64,000 nt of DNA from Plastoroseomonas arctica (lineage in GTDB: Bacteria; Pseudomonadota; Alphaproteobacteria; Acetobacterales; Acetobacteraceae), in the NCBI RefSeq assembly GCF_018128965.1, contig NZ_JAAEDH010000019.1:1-64000 (forward strand), written 5' to 3'. The position numbers were made by a program, and so were the translations under genes. Below, in pieces: positions 27,561 to 37,026 of this stretch; position 1 is the first letter of the stretch, and each line of letters opens with the position of its first letter. The notes under the pieces are model-generated. The model saw only the letters and a program-made list of their open reading frames with translations. It searched no databases and was not told the origin of the DNA.

Positions 27561-28040
27561 TCAGTCGGCCGGCGCGCGCTTCAGGCCATCGATCAGCATC
27601 GCGACGGCGCTGACCACCAGCAGCACATTCAGCGCCATGGCGACGATCATCGCGGCCCACCCGAGCGCCGTGGACTGCACGCCACAGAGGTTGCGGATGT
27701 CCCGCAGCTCGGGCTCCAGGCTCTGGTTGTAGGCCCACATCGCATACTGCATCTGCGGCGTTTCGATCAGCGTGTGGGCGTAGAGCGTGAAGCCCGTCCC
27801 GACCGCGAGGCCGACCCAGCGCAGCCAGAAATACCGGGCGGGGCCGAGCAGAGCGAAGAGCAGCACGGGATAGGCGACCAGGCTGTAGGTGAACGGGTTC
27901 ACGTCGGGCCGGAACGGCCACCCGCTATGGTCGACGCGCAGGACATGGTCGATGTGATGCAGCGACCCGACCGCGATCGTCGCGATCAGCAAACCCGCCG
28001 TCGTCGCCGCTATCCCGCTTCCCGTGTGCAGCCATCGCAT
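27561..28040 (-). CDS. Hypothetical four-helix membrane protein
   Basis: A protein of 159 residues with four hydrophobic segments (about 8-26, 52-66, 72-90 and 122-148). The outside loop contains HHIDHVLRVDHSGWPFRPDVN and there is a QYAMWAYNQSLEPELRDI stretch between helices 3 and 4. I do not recognise the family. It is placed against the direction of aroA-cmk-rpsA and interrupts that usual operon, so it may be a later insertion. Confidence 0.7.
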   Translation of the reverse strand: MRWLHTGSGIAATTAGLLIATIAVGSLHHIDHVLRVDHSGWPFRPDVNPFTYSLVAYPVLLFALLGPARYFWLRWVGLAVGTGFTLYAHTLIETPQMQYAMWAYNQSLEPELRDIRNLCGVQSTALGWAAMIVAMALNVLLVVSAVAMLIDGLKRAPAD

Positions 28041-28134
28041 GCGAGCCTTCCCCTTCGCTCACGCGCCGGAGGGTGAGCGTCGGCGCCTGACCAGGGTCAT
28101 AGCCCAGGACGTCCCGCCGCCGCCCGGCTTTTCC

Positions 28135-28163
28135 TTGACTCCGCGGTACCTCGCGCCTAAGCG
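28135..28163 (+). promoter_or_regulatory. Candidate rpsA promoter
   Basis: TTGACT (28135-28140), a 17-base spacer and TAAGCG (28158-28163). The -35 box fits the alphaproteobacterial CTTGACT pattern well; the -10 is weak. It lies 157 bases before the rpsA ATG, leaving a long leader that could hold the autoregulatory site known for S1 in other bacteria. Confidence 0.35.
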
Positions 28164-28319
28164 GTTGCCGCCGGACGATTTCCGGCCGGAACGCAGCGGA
28201 CCGTCACGCGCTTCACCCCCCGGGCCCCCAAAGCCAAGCCGTCCTTCCCAGGGCGCAGGATCGTTTCCGGCTACGCTGCCACAGCGCGCGGGCCGAGAGA
28301 CCGGAAGACAAACCACCGT

Positions 28320-30032
28320 ATGGCCACCATCACCGCCGACCGCGTGGGCAGCGAAGATTTCGCCGCCCTTCTCGAAGAGACCCTCGGCCCTGACACCGGC
28401 TTCGCCGGCTCCGTCGTCACCGGCCGCGTCATCCGCGTGGATGATGATTTTGCGGTCGTCGATGTCGGTCTGAAGAGCGAAGGCCGCGTGCCTTTGCGCG
28501 AATTCGCGCCCCCCGGCATGAAGGCCGAGGTCAAGCCCGGCGACGTCATCGAGCTGTTCGTCGAACGCTATGAGGACCGCGACGGCACCATCGTGCTCAG
28601 CCGCGAAAAGGCCCGTCGCGAGGAGGCCTGGACCAATCTCGAGAAGTCGTTCACCGCCCAGGTGCGCGTGAATGGCGTGATCTTCGGGCGCGTGAAGGGT
28701 GGCTTCACCGTCGATCTCGGCGGCGCCGTGGCCTTCCTGCCTGGCTCCCAGGTCGATATCCGCCCGGTGCGCGACGTGGGCCCGCTGATGGGCAGCCCGC
28801 AGCCCTTCCAGATCCTCAAGATGGATCGCGCACGCGGCAACATCGTCGTCTCGCGTCGTGCCGTGCTGGAGGAGACGCGCGCCGAGCAGCGCAGCGAGCT
28901 CATCCAGGGCCTGAAGGAAGGCATGATCCTCGACGGCGTGGTCAAGAACATCACCGATTACGGTGCGTTCGTGGACCTCGGCGGCGTCGATGGCCTGCTG
29001 CACGTGACCGACATCGCCTGGCGCCGGATCAACCATCCCTCCGAGGCGCTGACCATCGGCCAGCCCGTCAAGGTGCAGGTGATCCGCTTCAACTCCGACA
29101 CCCAGCGCATCAGCCTGGGCATGAAGCAGCTGATGTCCGATCCGTGGGATGGCGTGGCCATCAAGTATCCGGTGCAGGGCAAGTTCTCCGGACGTGTCAC
29201 GAACATCACCGACTATGGCGCCTTCGTTGAGCTCGAGGCCGGCGTCGAGGGTCTCGTGCATGTCAGCGAGATGAGCTGGACCAAGAAGAACGTGCACCCC
29301 GGCAAGATCGTCGCGACCTCCGAGCAGGTGGACGTGATGATCCTGGATGTGGACGAGCCGAAGCGCCGCATTTCGCTGGGCCTGAAGCAGGCGCAGGGCA
29401 ATCCGTGGGAGCTGTTCGCGGAGTCCAATCCGCCGGGCAACATCATCGAGGGCGAAATCCGCAACATCACGGAGTTCGGCCTGTTCATCGGCATCGCGGC
29501 CGATGTCGATGGCATGGTGCACATGTCCGACATCTCTTGGGACGAGCAGGGCGAGGCCGCCATGGCGAAGTACGCCAAGGGCGACATCGTCAAGGCGAAG
29601 GTGCTCGATGTGGATGTCGAGAAGGAGCGCATCTCGCTCGGCATCAAGCAGCTCGAAGCCGACCCCGCGGCCGAGGTCCTGGACCGGATCCGCAAGGGCG
29701 ACATCGTCACCACCATCGTCACCAAGGTCGAGGCCAATGGCATCGAGGTGAAGATCGACGAGGTGCTGACCGGCTTCATCCGTCGCGCCGAGCTGGCTAA
29801 GGAGCGCAACGACCAGAAGCCGGAGAAGTTCGCGATCGGCGAGAAGGTGGATGCGAAGGTTGTCGCGGTTGACCGTGCGGCTCGTCGCCTGGCCCTGACC
29901 ATCAAGGGCAAGGAAGTCGAGGAGGAGCGGGAGGCAGTCAAGGAGTACGGCACCACCGATAGCGGTGCTTCGCTCGGCGACATCCTGGGTGCGGCCATCC
30001 GCCGTCGCCGCGAGATCGCCGGCGAGGAGTGA
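28320..30032 (+). CDS. rpsA: 30S ribosomal protein S1
   Basis: A protein of 570 residues built of six S1 RNA-binding domains. It recruits mRNA to the 30S subunit. Repeats are visible at DFAVVDVGLKSEGRVPL (1), VKGGFTVDLGGAVAFLPG (2), ITDYGAFVDLGGVDGLLH (3), ITDYGAFVELEAGVEGLVH (4), ITEFGLFIGIAADVDGMVH (5) and VEANGIEVKIDEVLTGFI (6). Domains 3 and 4 are the most typical. A GGAAGA ribosome binding site lies ahead of the ATG. The stop is followed by a family-1 repeat that looks like a strong terminator. Codon use is distinctly more biased than in the neighbours, as expected for a highly expressed gene. Confidence 0.97.
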   Translation: MATITADRVGSEDFAALLEETLGPDTGFAGSVVTGRVIRVDDDFAVVDVGLKSEGRVPLREFAPPGMKAEVKPGDVIELFVERYEDRDGTIVLSREKARREEAWTNLEKSFTAQVRVNGVIFGRVKGGFTVDLGGAVAFLPGSQVDIRPVRDVGPLMGSPQPFQILKMDRARGNIVVSRRAVLEETRAEQRSELIQGLKEGMILDGVVKNITDYGAFVDLGGVDGLLHVTDIAWRRINHPSEALTIGQPVKVQVIRFNSDTQRISLGMKQLMSDPWDGVAIKYPVQGKFSGRVTNITDYGAFVELEAGVEGLVHVSEMSWTKKNVHPGKIVATSEQVDVMILDVDEPKRRISLGLKQAQGNPWELFAESNPPGNIIEGEIRNITEFGLFIGIAADVDGMVHMSDISWDEQGEAAMAKYAKGDIVKAKVLDVDVEKERISLGIKQLEADPAAEVLDRIRKGDIVTTIVTKVEANGIEVKIDEVLTGFIRRAELAKERNDQKPEKFAIGEKVDAKVVAVDRAARRLALTIKGKEVEEEREAVKEYGTTDSGASLGDILGAAIRRRREIAGEE

Positions 30033-30038
30033 GCGGTC

Positions 30039-30122
30039 TTTGGTGCTGGTCATTTGGCCAGCACCAATTGATAAAAATAAAAGAATGGGGTCCGGGGAAA
30101 TTCTTTTCCCCGGCCTTTTTTT
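30039..30122. repeat. Family-1 intergenic hairpin repeat, copy d (single arm, terminator-like)
   Basis: The cleanest single-arm copy. Stem 1 is TTGGTGCTGG / CCAGCACCAA (30040-30067), followed by the spacer TTGATAAAAATAAAAGAATG. Stem 2 is CCGGGGAA / TTTTCCCCGG (30092-30113) followed by a run of T residues. Stem 2 plus the T run is a textbook intrinsic terminator on the plus strand, placed right after rpsA and in front of the convergent M16 gene, whose stop codon is in the last bases. Confidence 0.85.
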
Positions 30123-31371
30123 ATAGCCCGGTGGGCTGCCCCGCCACGACCACCGCAAGCCCATCCGGCTTGAGCATGCGCTTGCTGAGCGCCGCCAGCT
30201 GCGCATTGCTGATTGCATTCAGCCGATCCGGTCGCGCCGACAGCCAATCCAGCGGCCGGTTGTTCCGTTGCAGCGCGAGCAGCGTGCTGGAAATCCGCCG
30301 GCTATCGGTGAACTGGAGCGGCTGCGACCCGGTGAGGTAGGCGATCGCGTCGTCGCGTTCCGCCTCGGTCGGCCCGGTCTCGCTCATGCGGCGCCATTCC
30401 GCCTGGATGACGTCGAGCGCCTCGCCGACCTTGCCGTTCTCGGTCGCGAGGCCGCCGCTGATGATCGCCTGCCCGAACAGCACGTCAAGCCCGGCACTGA
30501 CGCCGTAGGTGAGACCCCGCTCAACACGCACGGCCTGCATCAGCCGCGAGGAGAAGCCACCCCCGCCGAGGATGCGGAGCATGATCTGCGCCGCCTCCCA
30601 ATCCGGGTCGTCGACGGCGAGGCCTGGCTGCCCGAACAGGATGGTGGATTGCGGAAAGGCCATCGGCACCACGCGGCGGGGGAAGTGCTCGAAGGCGGGC
30701 AGCTCGGGGCCTTCGGCGGGTGCGCCTTCGGGCAGGCCGGCGAAGAGTGCCGGGATCATGGAGCGGAGCGAGGCCGCGTCGATGGCGCCGGAGACCCCGA
30801 TCAGCATGCCGGTGGCGCGGAGCTGCCGGTCATGCGCCTCGCGCAGCAGCGGGATGGTCAGGGCGGCGATGCTCTCCGGCGTGCCCCCGGTGGGGCGTCC
30901 GGCGGAATGGGTCGGGTAGGCGCCGGCCCAGAAGGCACGGCTCGCCTGGCCGCGCGGCGTCTCCAGGCTCTGGCGCGCACCGGCGAGTGCCCGAGCGCGG
31001 ACGCGCTCGAAGGCGTCATTGTCGAAGCGCGGCTCGACCATTGCGAGGCGGGCGAGGCGAAGCGCGGCCGGCAGCGCATCGCGGAGCGCGCGCAGCGAGC
31101 CTTCGAAGCCATCGCGCTGGCCGTCGAAGCCCAGGTTGATGGCGTCGTCGCGCAGCGCGTCGGCGAAGTTGCGCGCCGGCAGGTCGCCCGCCCCCTCGCC
31201 CAGCATGGCGGCCATCAGACTGGTCGCGCCTTCCTGCCCGGGAGGTTCCGGAGCGGCGCCGCCGCGCCAGGACCAGGACAGCGAGACGACCGGAACGGAA
31301 TGGTCCTCGACCAGCCAGATCTTGCCGCCGGGCAGGTCGATGACCTGGATGGGCAGGGAGAAGCCGGTCAT
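30121..31371 (-). CDS. M16 peptidase family protein, probably inactive partner
   Basis: A protein of 416 residues with the M16 fold. It lacks the HxxEH zinc motif: the equivalent place reads GATSLMAAMLGEGAG. C-terminal features remain (GGGGFSSRLMQAVRVERGLTYGVSAG), including the Arg-Tyr pair used by the second half of M16 enzymes to bind substrate. It is coupled to the active-site-bearing gene upstream by a one-base gap. M16B enzymes often work as such heterodimers. It was likely exported with, or bound to, its partner. Confidence 0.88.
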   Translation of the reverse strand: MTGFSLPIQVIDLPGGKIWLVEDHSVPVVSLSWSWRGGAAPEPPGQEGATSLMAAMLGEGAGDLPARNFADALRDDAINLGFDGQRDGFEGSLRALRDALPAALRLARLAMVEPRFDNDAFERVRARALAGARQSLETPRGQASRAFWAGAYPTHSAGRPTGGTPESIAALTIPLLREAHDRQLRATGMLIGVSGAIDAASLRSMIPALFAGLPEGAPAEGPELPAFEHFPRRVVPMAFPQSTILFGQPGLAVDDPDWEAAQIMLRILGGGGFSSRLMQAVRVERGLTYGVSAGLDVLFGQAIISGGLATENGKVGEALDVIQAEWRRMSETGPTEAERDDAIAYLTGSQPLQFTDSRRISSTLLALQRNNRPLDWLSARPDRLNAISNAQLAALSKRMLKPDGLAVVVAGQPTGL

Positions 31372-31372
31372 G

Positions 31373-32737
31373 TCACGCGGTCTCCGGCAGCAGCCAGCCC
31401 ACGCAATCGCGGGGTGCCGCGAGCACGGCGCGCGCTGCGGCGGTGACCTGCTCGGGTGTGACGGCTCGGATGCGCGCGGGCCAGAACTCCACCGTCTCGA
31501 TCGGCAGGCCGGAGGCGAGCGCATTGCCGATCAGTCGCGGCGCGGCGCCGATGCCGTCGAGTGCCAGCAGCGCGCCGGCAGTGATCTGGCGGATGGAACG
31601 CGCGACGCGCTCGGGCTCGGCGCCGCCCTGCAGCAGGCGCGCGATGACCGCGTCGGTCGCGGCCTCCAGGGCTTCGGGCGCGGTGCCGCGGCGGGCGATG
31701 GCGCTGATGCTGAATTCGCCGGCGCCGACATTGTCGGCATCGAAGCCGGCATTGGCGGAGGTGGCGAGGCCGGTTTCGATCAGCGCCTCATGCATCAGGC
31801 TGCCCTGGCCGGAGCCCAGCAGGTGCGCCAGCACCTCAAGCGCCCAGGCGTGGTCGGCATCGCCCCAGGTGAGCGAGGGCGCGACCCAGCTGCGCAGGTA
31901 GGTGGCCTCGGTGATGGCGCGCGAGCGGGTGACCAGGCGGCGCTCGGGGGGCGCGGCGGGCGGGGCGGGGCGATCGCGCGCCTGGGCGGGACGGGCGGCG
32001 ACACCGCCATAGTGCTGCTCGACCAGGCGGGTGAGCTCGCCCTCCTCGGCATCGCCGGCGATGACAAGCACGGCGTTCGCCGGCGCGTACCACCGCTCAT
32101 GGAAGGCGAGCAGGTCGGCGTGGCGGATGGCGCGGATCTCGTCGGGCCAGCCGATGATCGGGCGGCCATGCCAGTGCTGCCGGCCCCACAGCGCGGCCTG
32201 GAATTCCTCGCGAAACAGGGCGCGTGGGTTGGCGTCGGTGCGCTGGCGGCGCTCCTCCAGCACGACCAGGCGCTCGGGCTCCATGTCGTCGGCGGGGAAG
32301 AGCGGGAAGGCGAAGCGGTCCGCCTCCATCCCCATGACGAGCGCCAAGCGCGAGGCCTCGACCTGCTGGTAATAGGCGGTGACGTCGCGGGAGGTGAAGG
32401 CGTTGTCGTTGCCGCCCTCGCGCGCGACGCGCTGCGACAGGGCGCCGTTGGGCACGTTGCGGCTGCCCTTGAACATCATGTGTTCCATGTAGTGGGCGAC
32501 GCCGGAGATGCCCTGGGGGTCCTCCCCGCCGCCGGCGCCGTAGAACATGTACTGCATGATGACGGGGATGCGGCGGCTGGGCGCGAAGGCCACGCGCATG
32601 CCGTTGGGAAGCGACCAGATGCGCGCGCCGAACAGCGGACGCTCGCCGGGCGGCGGGGTGAAGGCCGCCGCGTGGCGCGCGAGCGGTGGTGCCGCGACAG
32701 CGGCGGCGGCAGAGGCGAGGGCGGCGCGGCGGGTCAT
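31373..32737 (-). CDS. M16 family zinc metallopeptidase
   Basis: A protein of 454 residues. The zinc motif HYMEHMMFKG (inverted HxxEH) is followed by the downstream Glu of VVLEERRQR. An export leader is visible (MTRRAALASAAAAVAAPPLA). I place the start at 32737, where a GGAGG lies ten bases upstream; an ATG at 32746 would be too close to it. It belongs to the pitrilysin/PqqL-like subgroup that degrades peptides in the periplasm. The inactive-looking partner is encoded directly downstream. The order lspA, DUF3035, M16, M16 is shared with many alphaproteobacteria. Confidence 0.92.
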   Translation of the reverse strand: MTRRAALASAAAAVAAPPLARHAAAFTPPPGERPLFGARIWSLPNGMRVAFAPSRRIPVIMQYMFYGAGGGEDPQGISGVAHYMEHMMFKGSRNVPNGALSQRVAREGGNDNAFTSRDVTAYYQQVEASRLALVMGMEADRFAFPLFPADDMEPERLVVLEERRQRTDANPRALFREEFQAALWGRQHWHGRPIIGWPDEIRAIRHADLLAFHERWYAPANAVLVIAGDAEEGELTRLVEQHYGGVAARPAQARDRPAPPAAPPERRLVTRSRAITEATYLRSWVAPSLTWGDADHAWALEVLAHLLGSGQGSLMHEALIETGLATSANAGFDADNVGAGEFSISAIARRGTAPEALEAATDAVIARLLQGGAEPERVARSIRQITAGALLALDGIGAAPRLIGNALASGLPIETVEFWPARIRAVTPEQVTAAARAVLAAPRDCVGWLLPETA

Positions 32738-32792
32738 GGAGATCATGCCTCCAGAATGGGGGGCATGGCCGACGCCGGGAAGGGGTGGGGGA

Positions 32793-33356
32793 TCAGAAGA
32801 TCCCCAGGAAGGAGCGCCGCGGCCGCTGGATGATGGGCGTATCGCCGTTGGTGACCTCGCGGCCGAGGGCGGCGTTCTCGCGCAGGCGCGCATTCTCGCG
32901 CGTGGCGTCCACCGCCGTCCCCGGCGGCGGCGTGTCGCGCCAGAACATCAGCCGGTCGGTGACGCTGCGCTCCGGCGCGTCGAGGCGGGAGCTTTCCTCA
33001 TCCACGCGACGGCGGATGTCGGGCGGCGCGGCGCCGCGCTGCACCTGGGACAGCAGGGCATTCTCGCCGCTGCTGCCGCGCGACGGGCCGGCGGGGGCGA
33101 GCGCGGTGCCGGGGGCGAGCGTGGCCTCGGCCGCCTCGCGCGCGGATCGGTCCATCGGGCGGCCGGCGCCGGGGCGCGGGGTGGGCAGCGCGCCCGCCAT
33201 GTCCGGTGGCATCGACAGCGGCGCGCGGGTGACGACGACGAATTCATCCGGCGCGTCGCGGGTCAGCCCGAGGAAGCGGGACGTACCGCCGCCGCAGGCC
33301 GGGAGGGCCAGGGCGAGGCCGAGCGCCAATGGGGCGAGACGGAGATGCTTGCTCAT
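32793..33356 (-). CDS. DUF3035 lipoprotein (possible Bam complex accessory)
   Basis: A lipoprotein of 187 residues: leader MSKHLRLAPLALGLALALPAC with Cys21 as the lipidated residue. The family start RDAPDEFVVVTRAPLSMPP is unmistakable. The middle is Pro/Ala-rich and the end carries an Arg-rich stretch. In Caulobacter a protein of this family was reported with the outer-membrane Bam machinery, so a role in envelope assembly is possible, but this is by family only. It is coupled to lspA by ATGA; LspA would cleave its own neighbour's leader. Confidence 0.85.
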   Translation of the reverse strand: MSKHLRLAPLALGLALALPACGGGTSRFLGLTRDAPDEFVVVTRAPLSMPPDMAGALPTPRPGAGRPMDRSAREAAEATLAPGTALAPAGPSRGSSGENALLSQVQRGAAPPDIRRRVDEESSRLDAPERSVTDRLMFWRDTPPPGTAVDATRENARLRENAALGREVTNGDTPIIQRPRRSFLGIF

Positions 33357-33850
33357 GGCTGGGTTTTAGCGGCGGGCGAAGGCCGCAACAAGGCATCGAT
33401 CACCAGCACGGCCACCCCGCAGACGATGGCCGCATCGGCCAGGTTGAAGACGTACCAATGCCAGTCCCAGGCGTGCACGTCGACAAAATCGACCACGGCG
33501 CCGAAGCGCAGCCGGTCGATCACATTGCCGATGGCACCCCCCACTACCGCGCCCAAAGCGGCAGCAGTCAGCCGGTTCTCGGCCCGCGCCATCCAGCGCA
33601 GCAGGAACACGGCGACGGCGAGAGCGAGGATGGAGAGCGCCACCTGGTGCCAGGTGCTCTCGCCAGTAAGCATGCCGAAGGTGACGCCGCGGTTCCAGAC
33701 CATGGTGAGATCGAGACCGAAGGGGCCGGCTGAGAAGAGCGGGATCTGGCCGACATCGTCGAGCTCGACACGATTGAGGATGAACCACTTGCTGAACTGG
33801 TCGGCAGCGACGAGGACGGCGGCGATGGGGAGGCCGAGGCGGAGACTCAT
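33353..33850 (-). CDS. lspA: Lipoprotein signal peptidase (SPase II)
   Basis: An inner-membrane aspartyl protease of 165 residues that removes lipoprotein leader peptides. The two catalytic Asp regions are GGAIGNVIDRLRFGAVVDFVD and WYVFNLADAAIVCG. Four hydrophobic helices and an N-terminal VAADQFSKWFI are also typical. Stop and start overlap with the DUF3035 gene. A family-1 hairpin repeat lies between its start and the ileS stop, so ileS and lspA, though adjacent in the usual order, may be partly separated in transcription. Confidence 0.95.
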   Translation of the reverse strand: MSLRLGLPIAAVLVAADQFSKWFILNRVELDDVGQIPLFSAGPFGLDLTMVWNRGVTFGMLTGESTWHQVALSILALAVAVFLLRWMARAENRLTAAALGAVVGGAIGNVIDRLRFGAVVDFVDVHAWDWHWYVFNLADAAIVCGVAVLVIDALLRPSPAAKTQP

Positions 33851-33861
33851 GGGAGGTGGTC

Positions 33862-33914
33862 AAGCCTGGGGGAAATGAATTTCCACCAAACCCCCTTTCT
33901 TTTATTTTTGTCTG
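33862..33914. repeat. Family-1 intergenic hairpin repeat, copy e (short single arm)
   Basis: Read on the minus strand, the A-rich spacer (GACAAAAATAAAAGAAAGG) is followed by GGGGTTTGGTGG and the hairpin half GGAAATTCATTTCCCCC. The first GGTGCTG stem is missing. It lies between ileS and lspA with the same polarity relative to the downstream gene as copies c, g and i. Confidence 0.7.
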
Positions 33915-33923
33915 TGGGCGTCT

Positions 33924-36758
33924 TCACGAGGTGACCACGGCTTCGCAGCGGCGGCAGAGCGTTGGGTGAAGGGCGGAGAGGCCGACTTCTTCGAGCACGC
34001 GCCAGCAGCGGTCGCATTTCAGGCCGGGGGCGAGAGTTACGCTGGCCGATGTTTCGAGCCCTTCGGCCGTGGCCGTCAGCGACGGGCCGGCCAGTTCGAG
34101 CTCGACCTTCGATGCGATCACGACCGTCTCCCATTCGCGCACGTCCAGCGCAGAAATGTCGCGATCATTGAGGCTCAGCCGAACGGCGGCCTGCAAGCTC
34201 GACTTGATCTCGCCGGCGGCACGCTTGCGCTCGATCGATTGCGTAACTCGCGATCGAATTTCGCGCACCCGCACCCACTTCTCCGCCAAGGCTTCATCGC
34301 GCCAGCCTTCTGGCACGAAGGGGAAGTCCAGCAGATGAATGCTGCCCTCATCATCGGGGAAACGCGCCAGCCAAGCTTCCTCCGCGGTGAAGGCCAGCAC
34401 CGGGGCGAACCAGGCGCACAGGCAGCGGTGCAAAACATCAAGGACCGTGCGGGCCGAACGGCGACGCAGGCTGTCCGGCGCGTCGCAGTACAGCGCGTCC
34501 TTGCGGATGTCGAAGTAGAAGGCGCTCAGATCCGAATTGCAGAAATCATGCAGGGCGGGAACCACGCCCGACCAGTCGTAGGAGGACGCAGCTTCGCGCA
34601 TGCGCGCATCCAGCTCGGAGACCCGATGCAGCACCCAGCGCTCCAGCTCCGGCAGCTCGGCATAGGCGACCGTCTCGGCGTCGGTGAAGCCATCGAGACT
34701 GCCGAGCAGCCAGCGCAGCGTGTTGCGGATGCGCCGGTACAGCTCCGCCTGCTGCTTCAGGATCTCCGGACCGATCCGAAGGTCCAGCGCAGTGTCGGAA
34801 TTCATCACCCACAGGCGCAGGATGTCCGCGCCATACTGCTCCGTCACCTGCTGCGGCGCGGTGACATTGCCGAGCGATTTCGACATCTTCCGCCCCTGCT
34901 CGTCGAGCACGAAGCCATGCGTCAGCACCGCCTTGAACGGGGCCACGCCATTGGCGCCGATGCTCTCGAGCAGCGAGGAATTGAACCAGCCGCGATGCTG
35001 GTCGGACCCTTCCAGATACAGATCCGCCGGGAAGGGCATGCCGCGCGCCTTCAGCACGAAGGCATGGGTGGACCCGCTCTCGAACCAGACATCGACGATG
35101 TCCATGATCTGCTCGTAATCGGCGGCGTCGCGGCCCTCGCCCAGGAACCGCTGCGCGGCGCCGGGCTTGTACCAGGCATCCGCCCCTTCTTCCGCGAAGG
35201 CCGCCACGACACGCGCGATCACCGCGGCATCGCGCAGGGGCTCGCTGGTCGCCTTGTGCAGGAAGACCGGGATCGGCACGCCCCAGCTGCGCTGCCGGCT
35301 GATGCACCAATCGGGCTTGCCGGCGATCATCGCGTGCAGTCGGTTGCGCCCGGCCTCGGGGACGAATTGCGTCTGCGCGATGGCGTCGAGCGCCTTGGCG
35401 CGGATCTGCGTGTCGCCATCCATCGCGATGAACCATTGTGGCGTCGCGCGGAAGATCACCGGCTTCTTCGAGCGCCAGGAATGCGGGTAGCTGTGCGTCA
35501 GCTTCCCCGTCGCGGCGAGCGTGCCGGCCGCGCGCATCGCGTCATAGACGGCCGTGTGCGCCTTGAAGACGTGCAGCCCCTCGAACCCGGGGGCGTGGAC
35601 GGTGAAGGTGCCGTCATCATTGACGGTTTCCGGGATCGGCAGGCCGTTCGCGCGGCCTAGGGCGAAATCGTCCTCGCCATGGCCGGGCGCGATGTGGACG
35701 AAGCCGGTGCCGGCATCGGTGGTGACGAAATCGCCGGCAAGAAGTGGGACGTCGAACTCGTAGCCATGGCCGCGCAGCGGGTGCGCAGCGATCGCGCCGG
35801 CGAGCTCGGCGCCCTTGATCAGACGCGCGATGGAATGCGCGCCGATGCCGGCATCCTTCTCGAACTGCGGCAGCAAGGGCAGCGCCACCAGCAGCCGGTC
35901 ACCGACCGACAACAGCGAGCCCTCGGCGACGCTCGCCACATGCACCAGCGCGTAATCGATCTCATCCCCATACGCGACCGCACGATTGCCCGGCATGGTC
36001 CAGGGCGTCGTCGTCCAGATCACGACATCGGCGCCGACCAGATCCTCCGCGGCCGCGCGCAGCACCCGGAACTTGCCCCACAGCGTGGGCGAGACATGGT
36101 CGTGGTATTCGATCTCCGCTTCGGCGAGCGCGGTCTTCTCGACCGGGCTCCACATCACCGGCCGCAGCCCGCGATACAGCGCCCCGTTCAGCAGGAATTT
36201 CCCGATCTCGCCGGCAATCGCCGCCTCGGAGGCGAAATCCATCGTCGCATAGCGTCCGGCCCAATTGCCCAGCACGCCGAGCCGCGCAAATTCCTCGCGC
36301 TGCACGTCCAGCCAATGCGCGGCATAGGCGCGGCACTCGGCGCGGAAATCCAGCACCGGCACGTCGTCCTTCTTCACCCCGCCCTGGTACTTGCCCTTGG
36401 GATCGCGATACTCCTCCTCGACCTTCCACTCGATCGGCAGGCCGTGGCAGTCCCAGCCGGGCACGTAGTCCGCATCGCGCCCGGCCATCTGCGCCGCACG
36501 GTTGATCACGTCCTTCAGGATCTTGTTCAGCGCGTGCCCGATATGGAGGTTGCCATTCGCATAGGGCGGCCCGTCATGCAGGATGAAGGGCGTGCGGCCG
36601 TTCGACTGTTCGCGCAGCCGCTCCCACAGCCTGATCCGCGTCCAGCGCTCGAGCATCGCGGGCTCGCGCTTGGGCAGGTCGCCGCGCATCGGGAAGGGCG
36701 TGGTCGGCAGGAAGACGGTGCCGCGGTAGTCGCGAGGCTCGGAGGGTGCGTCGTTCAT
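33924..36758 (-). CDS. ileS: Isoleucyl-tRNA synthetase
   Basis: A class I synthetase of 944 residues. The HIGH motif lies in YANGNLHIGHALNK and the KMSKS motif in GRKMSKSLGN. The editing (CP1) domain spans roughly residues 190-390 (GTGFVHIAPGHGEDDF). The C-terminus holds the anticodon-binding helices and a zinc ribbon CDRCWRVLEEVG, then CRRC. All features are intact. It is followed by lspA in the common ileS-lspA order. The intergenic gap to the divergent hydrolase gene is about 270 bases with no clear feature. Confidence 0.97.
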   Translation of the reverse strand: MNDAPSEPRDYRGTVFLPTTPFPMRGDLPKREPAMLERWTRIRLWERLREQSNGRTPFILHDGPPYANGNLHIGHALNKILKDVINRAAQMAGRDADYVPGWDCHGLPIEWKVEEEYRDPKGKYQGGVKKDDVPVLDFRAECRAYAAHWLDVQREEFARLGVLGNWAGRYATMDFASEAAIAGEIGKFLLNGALYRGLRPVMWSPVEKTALAEAEIEYHDHVSPTLWGKFRVLRAAAEDLVGADVVIWTTTPWTMPGNRAVAYGDEIDYALVHVASVAEGSLLSVGDRLLVALPLLPQFEKDAGIGAHSIARLIKGAELAGAIAAHPLRGHGYEFDVPLLAGDFVTTDAGTGFVHIAPGHGEDDFALGRANGLPIPETVNDDGTFTVHAPGFEGLHVFKAHTAVYDAMRAAGTLAATGKLTHSYPHSWRSKKPVIFRATPQWFIAMDGDTQIRAKALDAIAQTQFVPEAGRNRLHAMIAGKPDWCISRQRSWGVPIPVFLHKATSEPLRDAAVIARVVAAFAEEGADAWYKPGAAQRFLGEGRDAADYEQIMDIVDVWFESGSTHAFVLKARGMPFPADLYLEGSDQHRGWFNSSLLESIGANGVAPFKAVLTHGFVLDEQGRKMSKSLGNVTAPQQVTEQYGADILRLWVMNSDTALDLRIGPEILKQQAELYRRIRNTLRWLLGSLDGFTDAETVAYAELPELERWVLHRVSELDARMREAASSYDWSGVVPALHDFCNSDLSAFYFDIRKDALYCDAPDSLRRRSARTVLDVLHRCLCAWFAPVLAFTAEEAWLARFPDDEGSIHLLDFPFVPEGWRDEALAEKWVRVREIRSRVTQSIERKRAAGEIKSSLQAAVRLSLNDRDISALDVREWETVVIASKVELELAGPSLTATAEGLETSASVTLAPGLKCDRCWRVLEEVGLSALHPTLCRRCEAVVTS

Positions 36759-37026
36759 GGGGCCTGGTGTCTCAAACCGCCGGCAGGCGGCGGGTCAACG
36801 GTTGCACGTGGCGGCGGGGCCGGCCCCTGTCAGGGGGCCGAGGCCGTAATTCGCGCTATGCGTGCCGGTGCCATGGCAGCCTTATGGGGAGGTGGCGCGC
36901 GTGAGGTCAAGCACGCAGGCGTGTCGGCAGGTCCCCATTGACCGATCATTCTTTAAGCGTTTCCATCCCGTCCGGCCTCTCGCCGCGCGAACCCGCGCCG
37001 GCTCACTGGCGCATGGAGGCTTTGGC

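Noticed and set aside
28059-30218. 719-residue minus-strand frame opposite rpsA
   Set aside because: Antisense shadow of ribosomal protein S1. Its Asp/His/Leu-rich composition comes from the reverse of S1 codons.
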